Origin: Mycobacterium sp. MFM001
Lineage (GTDB): Bacteria; Actinomycetota; Actinomycetes; Mycobacteriales; Mycobacteriaceae
NCBI RefSeq assembly: GCF_003402475.1
Contig: NZ_BFAB01000001.1
Span: 124,001 to 188,000, forward strand
DNA: 64,000 bases
Direction: 5' to 3'
Below the pieces are notes generated by a model that ran no database searches, was not told the origin of the DNA, and was given only the letters and a program-made list of their open reading frames with translations. Position 1 is the first letter of the stretch; every line of letters begins with the position of its first letter. Below are positions 19,015 to 27,700 of the stretch, in pieces. The position numbers and the translations under genes were made by a program.

Positions 19015-20285
19015 TGGCCGACGGCGCCGACGACGCGGTCGTTGTCGCGGCCGCGGCCACGATCATCGGCAGGCTGGAAGACCGGCTGGCCGAGCTGACG
19101 CGTTCGACCCAGGAGTTCCTGGTCAGCGAGATCGTGGACCTGCGCGGGGATGTGCAGTTGCTGCAGCTGTTGCGGGACACCGTCTCCAGCAATATCGACA
19201 CGTTCTTCTCCGCCATTCGCAACCGGATCCCGGTCGAGCACATCGAGCCGCCGGCGGCCGCACTAGAATACGCGCGGCGGCTGGCGCAGCGCGACGTGTC
19301 GGCCAACGCGTTGGTGCGTGCATACCGGCTGGGGCATCAAGAGGTGCTCAAGACTGCGCTGGAGGAAATCCGTGCATCGGAGCTGGATCCCAAGCTGAGC
19401 CTCAACGTCTACGAGCTCATCGCGACAGTCTCGTTCGAGTACATCGACCGAATCTCGCAGCTGGTGGTGGTGACCTACCAGGACGAGCGTGAGCAGTGGC
19501 TGGAACGCCGGAACACGTTGCGCGCGTTGATGGTTCGCAAGCTGCTTTCTGGCGCGGATGTCGACATCGATGCAATGACAACCGCAGTCCGCTACCCGCT
19601 CAAGCAGAACCACCTGGCGCTGGTTGTCTGGTGCCCCGAGTCGGATCGTGGCGACGAACTGGCGTCAATGGAGCGATTCGTGCACAAGCTCGCCGAATCG
19701 ATTGGCGCCCGCGATGCTCCGTTGTTCGTCTCGATCGACCATGTGACGGCCTGGGCATGGATTCCGCTGTTGGGCAAGGCGGCATCGGACACGCCGTCGC
19801 GGATCCGCGAATTCGCGAGCACGACGGCGGACGCGCCTTTCATCGCCACCGGCAATCCGTTGCCGGGGATCGAGGGCTTCCGCCGCTCGCATCAGCAGGC
19901 GCTGGATGCTCGCACCGTCGTAACCGCGTCGGAAACGGAAGTGCCGGCGGTGATCACGGCCAGTGATCCCGGGCTTGCGGTGGCGGGACTGGTCGCCGAC
20001 AACGCTGGAGCGGCGGCTGCCTGGGTCGGGGAGGTACTCGGTCCGCTCTCATCCACCACCGAAGGCGACGAACGGCTCCGGGAAACGCTGCGGGTGTTTT
20101 TGCGGACGGGTTCCAGCTACAAAGCCGCCTCCGAGGAGCTGCACCTACACGTCAACTCGGTGAAATACCGGGTGCAGCGGGCGGTCGAACGTCGGGGCAA
20201 GCCAATCGCCGACGACCGCCTGGACGTCGAGGTCGCCTTGTTGCTGTGCCAATGGTTCGGCTCGGCGGTGCTGCGCGAGGACTGA
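19014..20285 (+). CDS. PucR/CdaR-type transcriptional regulator
   Basis: 423 residues. The N-terminal helical region (about 1-150) has the form often seen in PucR-like regulators (RDVSANALVRAYRLGHQ). The middle resembles a GGDEF-like sensory fold. The C-terminus has the PucR helix-turn-helix: LRVFLRTGSSYKAASEELHL, then HVNSVKYRVQRA. Such regulators usually act on adjacent catabolic genes. It converges on the SCP2-like/ThDP-enzyme pair, which are plausible targets. The start at 19014 is used; GTG at 19011 is equivalent. Confidence 0.85.
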   Translation: MADGADDAVVVAAAATIIGRLEDRLAELTRSTQEFLVSEIVDLRGDVQLLQLLRDTVSSNIDTFFSAIRNRIPVEHIEPPAAALEYARRLAQRDVSANALVRAYRLGHQEVLKTALEEIRASELDPKLSLNVYELIATVSFEYIDRISQLVVVTYQDEREQWLERRNTLRALMVRKLLSGADVDIDAMTTAVRYPLKQNHLALVVWCPESDRGDELASMERFVHKLAESIGARDAPLFVSIDHVTAWAWIPLLGKAASDTPSRIREFASTTADAPFIATGNPLPGIEGFRRSHQQALDARTVVTASETEVPAVITASDPGLAVAGLVADNAGAAAAWVGEVLGPLSSTTEGDERLRETLRVFLRTGSSYKAASEELHLHVNSVKYRVQRAVERRGKPIADDRLDVEVALLLCQWFGSAVLRED

Positions 20286-20297
20286 TTGCGTGGGCCG

Positions 20298-20718
20298 TCA
20301 TCCTCCGGCAACTGCGGCGTCCTTCGTGGCGACCTTCTCCCGGTATATCGGGGAACAGCGGCTCGCCCAATGGGACCAGCTTGTTGATGAGCGTTTTCAC
20401 CGGCCCTGACCGCGTGATCTTGGCGTAGACCTCGCTGTTGATGATCCCGCGAGCCAGGTTGTACTCGCCGCGCCAGAATTTGTCGGCGATGTCACCGGGC
20501 ATCAGCAAAGTGACGTCAGGCTGCAGGTCGCTGGGGCCGAAGACGACTTGGTAGTCCTCGCGGAACGCGACGGTCAGCTCGCAGTCGAGGTCGGTGAGGA
20601 CGACCCGCAAGACGAGGTTTTCCGCCCGAACCTTGGGGCCGACCTCGGGATGATTGCCCGCGTCGCGAAACATTCCGCAGATGTATTCGTCAACCTCGTC
20701 TGCATTCTTGAAGAACAT
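20298..20718 (-). pseudogene. SCP2 sterol-carrier-like protein with a C-terminal frameshift
   Basis: ATG at 20718 follows GGAGGAGTTGGGGACA. The frame reads MFFKNADEVDEYICGMF, with an SCP2-like core (LRVVLTDLDCELTVAF, VTLLMPGDIADKFWRGEYN). After residue about 123 the frame continues as an arginine/proline-rich tail running 134 bp into the convergent PucR gene (to 20152). Reading one base shifted at about 20344-20349 gives YREKVATKDAAVAGG and a stop at 20298, a natural-looking end that avoids the overlap. A one-base insertion or a sequencing error is likely. The tail is short, so the protein may still work, perhaps binding a lipid for the ThDP enzyme. Confidence 0.7.
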
Positions 20719-20846
20719 TGTCCCCAACTCCTCCCTGGGGGTAACCGGTATGGGTCAAGTATTTGGCGGGGCACAGGAGACTGCTATGGAACCGTTGCCA
20801 AGATGCGCACCGCGTCCTTGGTGGCCGTTACAAACGACGCGGGCGA

Positions 20847-22493
20847 TTAGAGCGTGCTGTCGAGTTGGCCGAGGCGCTCGGTCAACCGCAGGTTCTCCGA
20901 GTAGTCCACCGGGCAGGAGATCAGCGAGACACCGTCGTCGTCGAGCGCGGCTTTCAGTGTCGGCAGCAGATCGTCGGCGCTTGTGATGCGATATCCCTTG
21001 GCGCCGAAGCTTTCCGCGTAGCTCACCACGTCGGGGTTGCCGAACTTGACGTAGTAGTGGTCGCCGAGTTCGAGGTCCATCTTCCACTCGATGAGCCCGT
21101 ATCCGCCGTCGTCCCAGATCAGCACCACCAGCGGGATCTTTTCCCGAACGGCGGTCTCGATCTCCTGCGAGTTCATCAGGAACGCGCCGTCACCCACGAC
21201 CGCCAACACCTTGGCATCGGGACGCGCCAGCTTGACGCCCAGCGCCCCGGGCAACGCAAAGGCCATGGTGGACAAGCCATTCGAGATCAGACAGGTGTTG
21301 CGCTCATACGTCGGATACAGCCGCGCCATCCACATCTTGGTGGCGCCGGTGTCCACCAGGACCACGTCGTCGCGGCCCAGTGCGGCACGAGTATCTGCGA
21401 CCACCCGCTGCGGCGCGAGAGGAAACCGCGAATCCTGTTGCCCTCGTTCGAATTCCTCGGTGAGCAGATCACAGCCGGGAGCCGCGGCGTCGGTGCTGAA
21501 GCGGTGCCCCGCAAGCGCGTCGGTGAGCGCATCGAGAGAGGCGCTGATGTCACCGATGATGCCGACGGCAACCGGGTAGTGAACGTCGACCTCGGCGGGG
21601 AACCGGTGAATGTGGATGATCTGTTTGTCACCGTTCGGGTTGATCTGGACCGGGTCGAACTCCTGCAGCTCGTAGCCGACAGCGACCACGACGTCGGCGT
21701 TGTCGAACCCGAAGTTGACGTAGTCGTGGCGCATGAACCCCATCGTCCCGATGCTGTTCGGATGGTCGTCGGGCATCACGCCCTTGCCGTGGAAGGTATT
21801 GGCGACCGGGATCGAGAGCTCCTCGGAGAACCGGACAAGGGCCGCGGTGGCGTCGTTGCGGGCCGCGCCGTGGCCGGCCAGCACCACGGGACGTTTCGCG
21901 GCGCGAAGGATGTCGGCCGCACGCTGCACCTGACCTTCGGCCGGCGCCTCAGCGCGGGGGACGTTGCGCGGCAACGGCTTCAAGTCGTAATCGGTGTCAT
22001 CTGTGTCTATGTCTTCGGGCACCGCGAGATACACCGCCGCCGGACGTTCGGCCTCGGCCAGCTTGAACGCCTTGCGGAACATCTCCGGGATCGCCCGCGC
22101 GGTCGGCACACCGTCGGCCCAGCGGGTGATGGGCGCGAACATCGACACCAGGTCGACGTACTGGTGCGACTCCTTGTACTCCCGGTCGTGGCCGACCTGG
22201 GCGGAGATCGCGACCATCGGCGTGCTGTTGGTGGTGGCGTCGGCGACCCCGAGCTGCATGTTGATGGCACCCGGGCCGAGCGTGGTGGACACCACCGCCG
22301 CGCGGCCGGTGACCCGGCCGTACATCTCGGCCATGAACGCCGCCGCCTGCTCGTGGCGGGTCAGCACGTAGCGGATGTCGGAGTCGGCCAGCGCCTGCAC
22401 AAAGCGGATGTTCTCCTCACCCGGTATGCCGAAGACCACCGACACACCCTCGTTTTCCAGGCACTTCACCATCAGCTGGGCGGCAGTACTCAC
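20847..22493 (-). CDS. ThDP-dependent enzyme, acetolactate synthase/decarboxylase-like
   Basis: About 548 residues from GTG at 22493, where family members begin (STAAQLMVKCLENEG). Three-domain ThDP enzyme. The catalytic Glu is in TRHEQAAAFMAEMYGR, the FAD/ThDP central domain is present, and a C-terminal GDGAFLMNSQEIETAV begins the cofactor motif. That motif ends in LIWDD, where an Asn is usual (GDG...N), so Mg-ThDP contacts may differ. Likely reactions are decarboxylation or carboligation of a 2-oxoacid. The SCP2-like gene follows on the same strand. The nearby aldehyde dehydrogenase could take an aldehyde product, but it is on the other strand beyond VapBC. Confidence 0.85.
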   Translation of the reverse strand: MSTAAQLMVKCLENEGVSVVFGIPGEENIRFVQALADSDIRYVLTRHEQAAAFMAEMYGRVTGRAAVVSTTLGPGAINMQLGVADATTNSTPMVAISAQVGHDREYKESHQYVDLVSMFAPITRWADGVPTARAIPEMFRKAFKLAEAERPAAVYLAVPEDIDTDDTDYDLKPLPRNVPRAEAPAEGQVQRAADILRAAKRPVVLAGHGAARNDATAALVRFSEELSIPVANTFHGKGVMPDDHPNSIGTMGFMRHDYVNFGFDNADVVVAVGYELQEFDPVQINPNGDKQIIHIHRFPAEVDVHYPVAVGIIGDISASLDALTDALAGHRFSTDAAAPGCDLLTEEFERGQQDSRFPLAPQRVVADTRAALGRDDVVLVDTGATKMWMARLYPTYERNTCLISNGLSTMAFALPGALGVKLARPDAKVLAVVGDGAFLMNSQEIETAVREKIPLVVLIWDDGGYGLIEWKMDLELGDHYYVKFGNPDVVSYAESFGAKGYRITSADDLLPTLKAALDDDGVSLISCPVDYSENLRLTERLGQLDSTL

Positions 22494-22558
22494 AGCCGCC
22501 ACGATAGTGGGCGCCATCATGTATGTATTTTGTATGTATATAGAGCTATCATGCATAC
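22494..22558. promoter_or_regulatory. Short AT-rich divergent promoter of the ThDP gene and vapBC
   Basis: 65 bp rich in GTATGTAT and ATGCATACAT steps, with GTATG repeated and CATAC inverted just before the vapB start. VapB-type antitoxins bind such repeats to autoregulate. The same DNA must hold the promoter of the divergent ThDP gene. Confidence 0.5.
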
Positions 22559-22813
22559 ATGAGTTCGTTGGTGCAGATCCGCAACGTCCCCGAGGCGGCC
22601 CGTCGGGAACTCAAAGCACGCGCTGCCGCGCGCGGTCAGTCGCTGAATGCTTACCTGCTTGACATGATCAACCGGGAGGTCGGCCGGCCCTCGGTCGCCG
22701 AAGTCCTTGAGCGTGCCGCGCAACGCGCCGAGCGTTCTACCGGGTCTGCAGTCGAGGTCGTCGACGTCGCTCGAGCCGAGCGAGACGAGCAGTTGACTCG
22801 CCGTCGCGCGTGA
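22559..22813 (+). CDS. vapB: VapB-type antitoxin (ribbon-helix-helix, FitA-like)
   Basis: 84 residues. The N-terminal ribbon-helix-helix reads SLVQIRNVPEAARRELK followed by RGQSLNAYLLDMI, which binds DNA as a dimer. The charged C-terminal half should wrap the toxin. The stop overlaps the vapC GTG by 4 bp (GTGA), typical of toxin-antitoxin operons. Confidence 0.92.
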   Translation: MSSLVQIRNVPEAARRELKARAAARGQSLNAYLLDMINREVGRPSVAEVLERAAQRAERSTGSAVEVVDVARAERDEQLTRRRA

Positions 22814-23199
22814 TCGTCATCGATAGCGCGGCGCTCGTCGACGCACTCACTGTCGTCGAGGGCACCGACGAGCTGCGCGACGACCTCGCCGCCGAGGAAC
22901 TACATGCTCCTACGTTGCTGGACTTCGAGGTGGTCTCGGCGCTGCGCGGGCTAACGCTGTCCGGGCACATCAGCCCGGCTCGAGCACGCGATGCCTTGAC
23001 CGACTTCGATGCCCTAGCTATTTGGCGGTGGCCGAGCAGCGCAGCCTTTCGGTTACGGGCCTTCGGCCTCCGCGACAACCTCACTGCGGACGACGCCGCA
23101 TACGTAGTGCTCGCCGAAGCGCTGGAATGTCCAATCCTGACTCGGGACACACGACTGTCGCGCTCCAGCGGCCACGATGTGGAGATTCGTGTCCGTTGA
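22810..23199 (+). CDS. vapC: VapC PIN-domain ribonuclease toxin
   Basis: 129 residues. PIN-domain acidic residues are all present: Asp5 (MIVIDSAA), Glu40 (LDFEVVSAL), Asp94/Asp95 (LTADDAAYV) and Asp113 (ILTRDTRL). These coordinate Mg for RNA cleavage. Most VapC enzymes cut tRNA or the sarcin-ricin loop; the target here is unknown. It appears intact and translationally coupled to vapB. gabD1 starts 45 bp downstream on the same strand. Confidence 0.92.
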   Translation: MIVIDSAALVDALTVVEGTDELRDDLAAEELHAPTLLDFEVVSALRGLTLSGHISPARARDALTDFDALAIWRWPSSAAFRLRAFGLRDNLTADDAAYVVLAEALECPILTRDTRLSRSSGHDVEIRVR

Positions 23200-23244
23200 G
23201 TGGCAGGCTGGAAGAGAACGTGCCGCCCATTCAAGGAGCTCACC

Positions 23245-24618
23245 GTGTCCATCGCCACGATCAACCCCGCCACCGGAGAGACGGTCAAGACCTTCACCCC
23301 GGCGACGGCCGAGGAAATCGACGCCGCGATCGCCCGCGCGCATGACCGGTTCGCCGATTACCGTCGCACCAGCTACGCGCAGCGTGCCGAGTGGACCAAC
23401 GCGACGGCGGACCTGCTGGAGGCTGAAGCCGACCAGGTCGCTGCGATGATGACCTTGGAGATGGGCAAGACGCTGGCGTCGGCGAAGGCAGAAGTCCTGA
23501 AGTGCGCCAAGGGTTTTCGGTACTACGCCGAACACGCAGAGCAGCTGCTGGCCGACGAGCCGGCGGACAGTAAAGCGGTGGGCGCAACCAAGGCATACAC
23601 CCGCTACCAGCCGCTGGGCGTCGTGCTGGCCGTCATGCCGTGGAACTTCCCGCTGTGGCAGGCGGTCCGGTTCGCGGCGCCGGCGCTGATGGCCGGCAAC
23701 GTCGGGATCCTCAAGCACGCATCGAACGTGCCGCAGACCGCGTTGTATCTGTCCGACGTCATCCGTCGCGGCGGCTTCCCTGAGGGTTGTTTCCAGACGC
23801 TGCTGGTGCCGTCGAGCGCGGTCGAGGACATCCTGCGCGATCCGCGGGTGGCGGCGGCGACGCTGACGGGCAGCGAGCCGGCGGGCCAATCAGTCGGAGC
23901 CATCGCGGGCGACGAGATCAAGCCGACCGTGCTGGAGCTTGGCGGCAGCGACCCGTTCATCGTGATGCCGTCGGCGGATCTGGACGCGGCGGTGTCGACC
24001 GCGGTCACCGCGCGGGTGCAGAACAACGGCCAGTCGTGCATTGCGGCCAAACGCTTCATCGTCCACACCGACGTCTACGACGAGTTCGTGGACAAGTTCG
24101 TCGAGAAGATGGCCGCTCTACGGGTGGGTGACCCGACCGACCCGGACACCGACGTCGGCCCGCTGGCCACCGAGTCCGGCCGCGCCGACGTCGAGAAGCT
24201 GGTCGACGAGGCCGCGGCGGCGGGCGCGGTAATCCGTTGCGGCGGAAAGCGTGTCGACGGGCCTGGCTGGTTCTACCCGCCGACGGTGATCACCGATATC
24301 ACCCGCGATATGCCGCTCTTCTACGAGGAGGTGTTCGGGCCGGTCGCCTCGGTGTACCGCGCGGCCGACATCGACGAGGCGATCGAGATCGCCAACGCCA
24401 CCACCTTCGGACTGGGCTCCAACGCGTGGTCCCGCGACGAGTCGGAGATCAGCCGTTTTGTCGACGACATCGAGGCCGGGCAGGTCTTCATCAACGGGAT
24501 GACGGTGTCCTATCCCGAGCTGCCGTTCGGCGGCATCAAGCGCTCCGGCTATGGCCGCGAGCTGTCGGGTCACGGGATCCGGGAATTCTGCAACGCCAAG
24601 ACCGTCTGGGTCGGGTAG
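23245..24618 (+). CDS. gabD1: Succinate-semialdehyde dehydrogenase GabD1
   Basis: 457 residues, NAD(P)-dependent aldehyde dehydrogenase. It likely oxidises succinic semialdehyde to succinate. Motifs are VMPWNFPLWQ (cofactor site), LELGGSDPF (general base Glu) and NNGQSCIAAKR with nucleophile Cys265. GTG at 23245 follows AAGGAGCTCACC; an upstream ATG at 23200 has no such site. Length agrees with the revised GabD1 of M. tuberculosis (Rv0234c). The ATG-free start and the preceding vapC suggest that VapBC was inserted just upstream of its promoter. Confidence 0.9.
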   Translation: MSIATINPATGETVKTFTPATAEEIDAAIARAHDRFADYRRTSYAQRAEWTNATADLLEAEADQVAAMMTLEMGKTLASAKAEVLKCAKGFRYYAEHAEQLLADEPADSKAVGATKAYTRYQPLGVVLAVMPWNFPLWQAVRFAAPALMAGNVGILKHASNVPQTALYLSDVIRRGGFPEGCFQTLLVPSSAVEDILRDPRVAAATLTGSEPAGQSVGAIAGDEIKPTVLELGGSDPFIVMPSADLDAAVSTAVTARVQNNGQSCIAAKRFIVHTDVYDEFVDKFVEKMAALRVGDPTDPDTDVGPLATESGRADVEKLVDEAAAAGAVIRCGGKRVDGPGWFYPPTVITDITRDMPLFYEEVFGPVASVYRAADIDEAIEIANATTFGLGSNAWSRDESEISRFVDDIEAGQVFINGMTVSYPELPFGGIKRSGYGRELSGHGIREFCNAKTVWVG

Positions 24619-24642
24619 CCGACAGGATTTCGGCGCGATAAT

Positions 24643-24657
24643 CGTCGCTCAGCGACG
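24643..24657. repeat. Left 15-bp target duplication of the IS481-family element
   Basis: CGTCGCTCAGCGACG is a perfect palindrome. A copy with one mismatch (CCTCGCTCAGCGACG) lies at 25986-26000, exactly beyond the other end of the element. Confidence 0.7.
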
Positions 24658-25985
24658 TGTCCTGTGTCGGGACATCGCTGACAGGTGTATGTCTCGGGAC
24701 ATCGCTGACACCTAAGTAGGGCTGCGACCAGGATGGTCCATGGCCCAGAAGGTGACGGCGATGGATATCCGTGCCGCGACGGCGTTAGCCGGGCAGATCA
24801 ACAATGTTTCGCAGTTTTGCCGTGATCGGCAGATCAGTCGGCAGACGTTTTACAAGTGGCGGCGTCGGTTCGGTCAGGACGGTCTGGCTGGCCTGCAAGA
24901 GCAGTCACGGCGGCCAAATTCGTCGCCCGGTCAGACCCCGGTCGCGGTGGAAGAAGCCGTGCTGCGTAAACGCAAACAGCTGCTTGAGCAGGGCCTCGAT
25001 CATGGGCCGCAATCGATCGTGTGGGCGCTACAACGCGACGAAACGCCAGCGCCGTCACCCTCGACGGTGTGGCGGATTTTGACCCGTCACGGCGTGATCG
25101 TTGCCCAGCCGCAGAAACGGCCCAAATCGGCGACCAAACGGTTTTGCTTTACCCGACCCAATGAATGCTGGCAGTCCGACTGGACCGGGTGGGACTTGGC
25201 CGACGGCGCTGCGGTGGCTATCGCCGCCAGCCTCGATGACCACTCTCGCTATGTGCCCGCCCTACAGGCCGGCCTCGGCTACGGCACCGCTGAGTTGGTG
25301 TGGTCGACGATGCTGGCCGGTATCGGCGAATGCGGGATCCCGACAATGTCGTTGGCCGACAACGGATTCGTCTATACCGGTCGGCTACGCGCGTTCGAGT
25401 CAGCATTCGAGGCCAACCTGCGCGCACTGGGCACACGCACCATCAACTCGACCCCGGCCCATCCGCAAACCTGCGGCAAGATCGAACGGTTCTGGCAGAC
25501 GTTGAAGAAGTGGCTACGCGCCAAGCCGGCCCCGGCCACCCTCGATGAACTCAACGTACTGCTAGACCAATTCCGCGACTTCTACAACCATCACCGGCCT
25601 CACCGGGCCCTGCGCGGAGCTACCCCCGCCCAAGCCTTCCACGCCACGGAGAAGGCCCGACCCAGCGACCGCCCGCTACCGACACCGGTCTTCGTCAGCC
25701 GCCACACCGTTGGCGAAACCTCCGGCAAACTGCACGTGGCGCCCTACCGCGTCAACGTCGGACTGCGCTGGGCCGGACACAGCTGCGATGTCGTACGCCA
25801 AGATGACTACATCGCCATCTTCAGCGGCACCACCCTGATACGCGCACTCACCGCCGACCCGACACGCAACTACCAACCCGGCGACAAAACCACCCGTACC
25901 TACCGCACCCGCGAACCCAAACCGACATCATGAGTGTCAGCGATGTCCCGAGACATAACTGTCAACGATGTCCCGAGACACCACA
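24658..25985 (+). mobile_element. IS481-family insertion sequence (about 1328 bp)
   Basis: Bounded by TGT...ACA ends. Inside each end are imperfect inverted repeats of about 48 bp (24663-24711 and 25934-25983). Each consists of two tandem copies of a TCGGGACATCGCTGACA unit. One transposase gene lies inside. Palindromic 15-bp sequences flank both ends, consistent with target duplication. It sits between convergent gabD1 and nrdB, so no host gene is broken. Confidence 0.85.
24740..25933 (+). CDS. IS481-family DDE transposase
   Basis: 397 residues. The N-terminal helix-turn-helix has FCRDRQISRQTFYKWRRRFG. The RNase-H-like catalytic core has the first Asp in CWQSDWTGW, the second in LADNGFVY and the Glu in GKIERFWQTLK. 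The HHRPHRAL segment is typical of the family. The frame is complete with no frameshift, so the element may be active. The start is near ATG 24740; stop TGA at 25931. Confidence 0.93.
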   Translation: MAQKVTAMDIRAATALAGQINNVSQFCRDRQISRQTFYKWRRRFGQDGLAGLQEQSRRPNSSPGQTPVAVEEAVLRKRKQLLEQGLDHGPQSIVWALQRDETPAPSPSTVWRILTRHGVIVAQPQKRPKSATKRFCFTRPNECWQSDWTGWDLADGAAVAIAASLDDHSRYVPALQAGLGYGTAELVWSTMLAGIGECGIPTMSLADNGFVYTGRLRAFESAFEANLRALGTRTINSTPAHPQTCGKIERFWQTLKKWLRAKPAPATLDELNVLLDQFRDFYNHHRPHRALRGATPAQAFHATEKARPSDRPLPTPVFVSRHTVGETSGKLHVAPYRVNVGLRWAGHSCDVVRQDDYIAIFSGTTLIRALTADPTRNYQPGDKTTRTYRTREPKPTS

Positions 25986-26000
25986 CCTCGCTCAGCGACG
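25986..26000. repeat. Right 15-bp target duplication of the IS481-family element
   Basis: CCTCGCTCAGCGACG repeats the left copy (24643-24657) with one mismatch. It is followed by AAAACC, so before insertion the palindrome may have been a gabD1/nrdB terminator hairpin. Confidence 0.68.
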
Positions 26001-26015
26001 AAAACCGCGCCCAAA

Positions 26016-26957
26016 TCAAGCGGAGGCGGCCAGGACCCGTTGGTCCTCGTCGGCGAAGGTGTCCTCCAGCTGGAGCGGCGAGTAGTCGAGGTCGATCTCC
26101 TCGACCGGCCGACCGCGGGCACTGCTGATCGTGCCGAACCGTCGCATGCCCTTGTCGCTGGCGTAGGCGAGGAATTCGTCGGTGGACAGGCCGAACGGGA
26201 TGTCGGGCGCATACAGCGCAAAGCCTTCTTCGGTGAGCTTGAGCGCCAGCGGCATCAGCTCGTTCATCCGGGTTTCGAAGACCGTCCAGTTGGCGTCGTC
26301 GGCGGCGACGTGGCGCCGGCAGGTGAACGTGCCCCACGCCATGTGGCGCCGCTCGTCGTCGCCGATGTGCCGGACCAGCGCCTGCATTCCGGGCAGGATG
26401 CCGCGTTCCACGCAGATCTTGTGCCAGGCGTAGTAGCCGGTCAGCGCCAACATGCCCTCGACGATGTGGTTGTAGGTCACCGACGCCCGGACTTGAGCCG
26501 CCGGTGAGGGATCGTCGGACAGCGCGTCGAGCGACTGCGGAAGTTCCTCGTTGAACATTTGCCGATAGGCCGGCAGGTCGTCGAAGTAGCTGTGCAGATC
26601 GGCGCTGATCCCGACGGCGTCGAGCCACCGCCGAAAGACCGACACGTGTTTGGCTTCCTCGAAAGCGAACTGGGTCAGATACATCTCGTCGCCCAATCGG
26701 CCTTCGGCGCGCATGGCGTCCATGAAGGGCTGGATGTCCTTGGTGACCGCTTCCTCGCCGGCGATGAACTGGGTGCACAGCCGGGTGGCATAGTCGCGTT
26801 CACGGTCGGAGAGCTTCTCCCAGTCGGCGCGGTCCTTGGAGAAGTCGATGTCGGCCGGGTCCCAGAATTTCGCGTTGCCTCCTGCAAAGAGCTTGAGCGG
26901 CAAGCTATCCCAGTTGAGACCGCCGGCGGCCAGTGAACCGTAATGTGTCCGTGTCAT
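26016..26957 (-). CDS. nrdB: R2-like ligand-binding oxidase (NrdB-like, Mn/Fe cofactor)
   Basis: 313 residues. Despite the nrdB name, this type is an oxidase with a Mn/Fe centre and a bound fatty acid, not a nucleotide reductase subunit. All metal ligands sit at the numbering known for M. tuberculosis Rv0233: Glu68, Glu101, His104, Glu167, Glu202 and His205. Val71 and Tyr162, the residues that form the ether crosslink, are also conserved. It overlaps the upstream TetR gene by 4 bp (ATGA), so they form an operon. The IS element lies just beyond its 3' end. Confidence 0.95.
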   Translation of the reverse strand: MTRTHYGSLAAGGLNWDSLPLKLFAGGNAKFWDPADIDFSKDRADWEKLSDRERDYATRLCTQFIAGEEAVTKDIQPFMDAMRAEGRLGDEMYLTQFAFEEAKHVSVFRRWLDAVGISADLHSYFDDLPAYRQMFNEELPQSLDALSDDPSPAAQVRASVTYNHIVEGMLALTGYYAWHKICVERGILPGMQALVRHIGDDERRHMAWGTFTCRRHVAADDANWTVFETRMNELMPLALKLTEEGFALYAPDIPFGLSTDEFLAYASDKGMRRFGTISSARGRPVEEIDLDYSPLQLEDTFADEDQRVLAASA

Positions 26958-27622
26958 ACGTCGACCTCCTTGATCGTTGGCTGGCCGGCGAATGCGGCCG
27001 CCAGTACCGCGACCAGCCGGCGCACCGCCAGCGCCGGCTGCTCCGGTGTGGGCTCGTCGAGCCCGAGGATTGGATCCATCCCGCGCACGTAGGGCGCCAG
27101 AGCCAGATGCGGAAAGATCAACAGCAGCAACGACAGCAACGCGTCGGTGTCCGCATCGGAACGCAGGTCGCCGCGGACCTGCGCATCGCGCACCAGCGGC
27201 CTGAGCACTTCGAGGTAGTGCCGGTGGATGACGGTTCGCACGCTGACGCGGGCGTCGGTGTCGACTTCCAGGCTGGCCGCAGCATGCAGCGAACGTTCCC
27301 GGGGGTGGTCGGCGAAGTAAGCGACCCAGTCGTCGAGCAGGTCGGTGAGGAACTCGAAAAATGGTCTGCTCGGGTCGAGTTCGCGGATGCGGTCCTCCAT
27401 GTAGGAGCGCACGCGCTGGCTGCCGACGTCGGCAATGAACGCGTAGAGGTCGCGCTTGTCCGCGAAGTATTGGAACAGGCTGCCCTTGGCGACGCCGGCG
27501 CGGCGCGCGATGACGTTCAGGCTGCCGCGGGAAAACCCGTGCGCGCCGAATTCAGCCTCGGCGGCTTCTATCACGGCTGCGCGCCGAGCCGGGTCGACGC
27601 GAGCCCACGTCACGGTCGGCAT
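26954..27622 (-). CDS. TetR family regulator of the R2lox operon (Rv0232-like)
   Basis: 222 residues. The N-terminal helix-turn-helix is [18 protein letters not shown], then [20 protein letters not shown]. The start ATG at 27622 follows AGGAGGGACCG. A perfect 15-bp palindrome lies 20 bp upstream (27642-27656), an obvious autoregulatory operator. The gene is translationally coupled to nrdB, so it controls R2lox. The ligand may be a fatty acid or other hydrophobic effector (inferred). Confidence 0.92.
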   Translation of the reverse strand: MPTVTWARVDPARRAAVIEAAEAEFGAHGFSRGSLNVIARRAGVAKGSLFQYFADKRDLYAFIADVGSQRVRSYMEDRIRELDPSRPFFEFLTDLLDDWVAYFADHPRERSLHAAASLEVDTDARVSVRTVIHRHYLEVLRPLVRDAQVRGDLRSDADTDALLSLLLLIFPHLALAPYVRGMDPILGLDEPTPEQPALAVRRLVAVLAAAFAGQPTIKEVDV

Positions 27623-27641
27623 CGGTCCCTCCTAGCGGTCG

Positions 27642-27656
27642 ATGACCACTGGTCAT
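27642..27656. promoter_or_regulatory. TetR operator upstream of the R2lox operon
   Basis: ATGACCA-C-TGGTCAT is a perfect 7+1+7 palindrome, 20 bp before the TetR start codon and within the divergent region towards the methyltransferase gene at 27701. Confidence 0.8.
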
Positions 27657-27700
27657 TCTAGTGTGACGCGGCTCACTCCTCAAGATGCGAAGATGCTCAG

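Noticed and set aside
20763..22562. 599-residue plus-strand frame opposite the ThDP gene
   Set aside because: Antisense shadow; the minus strand carries intact ThDP motifs.
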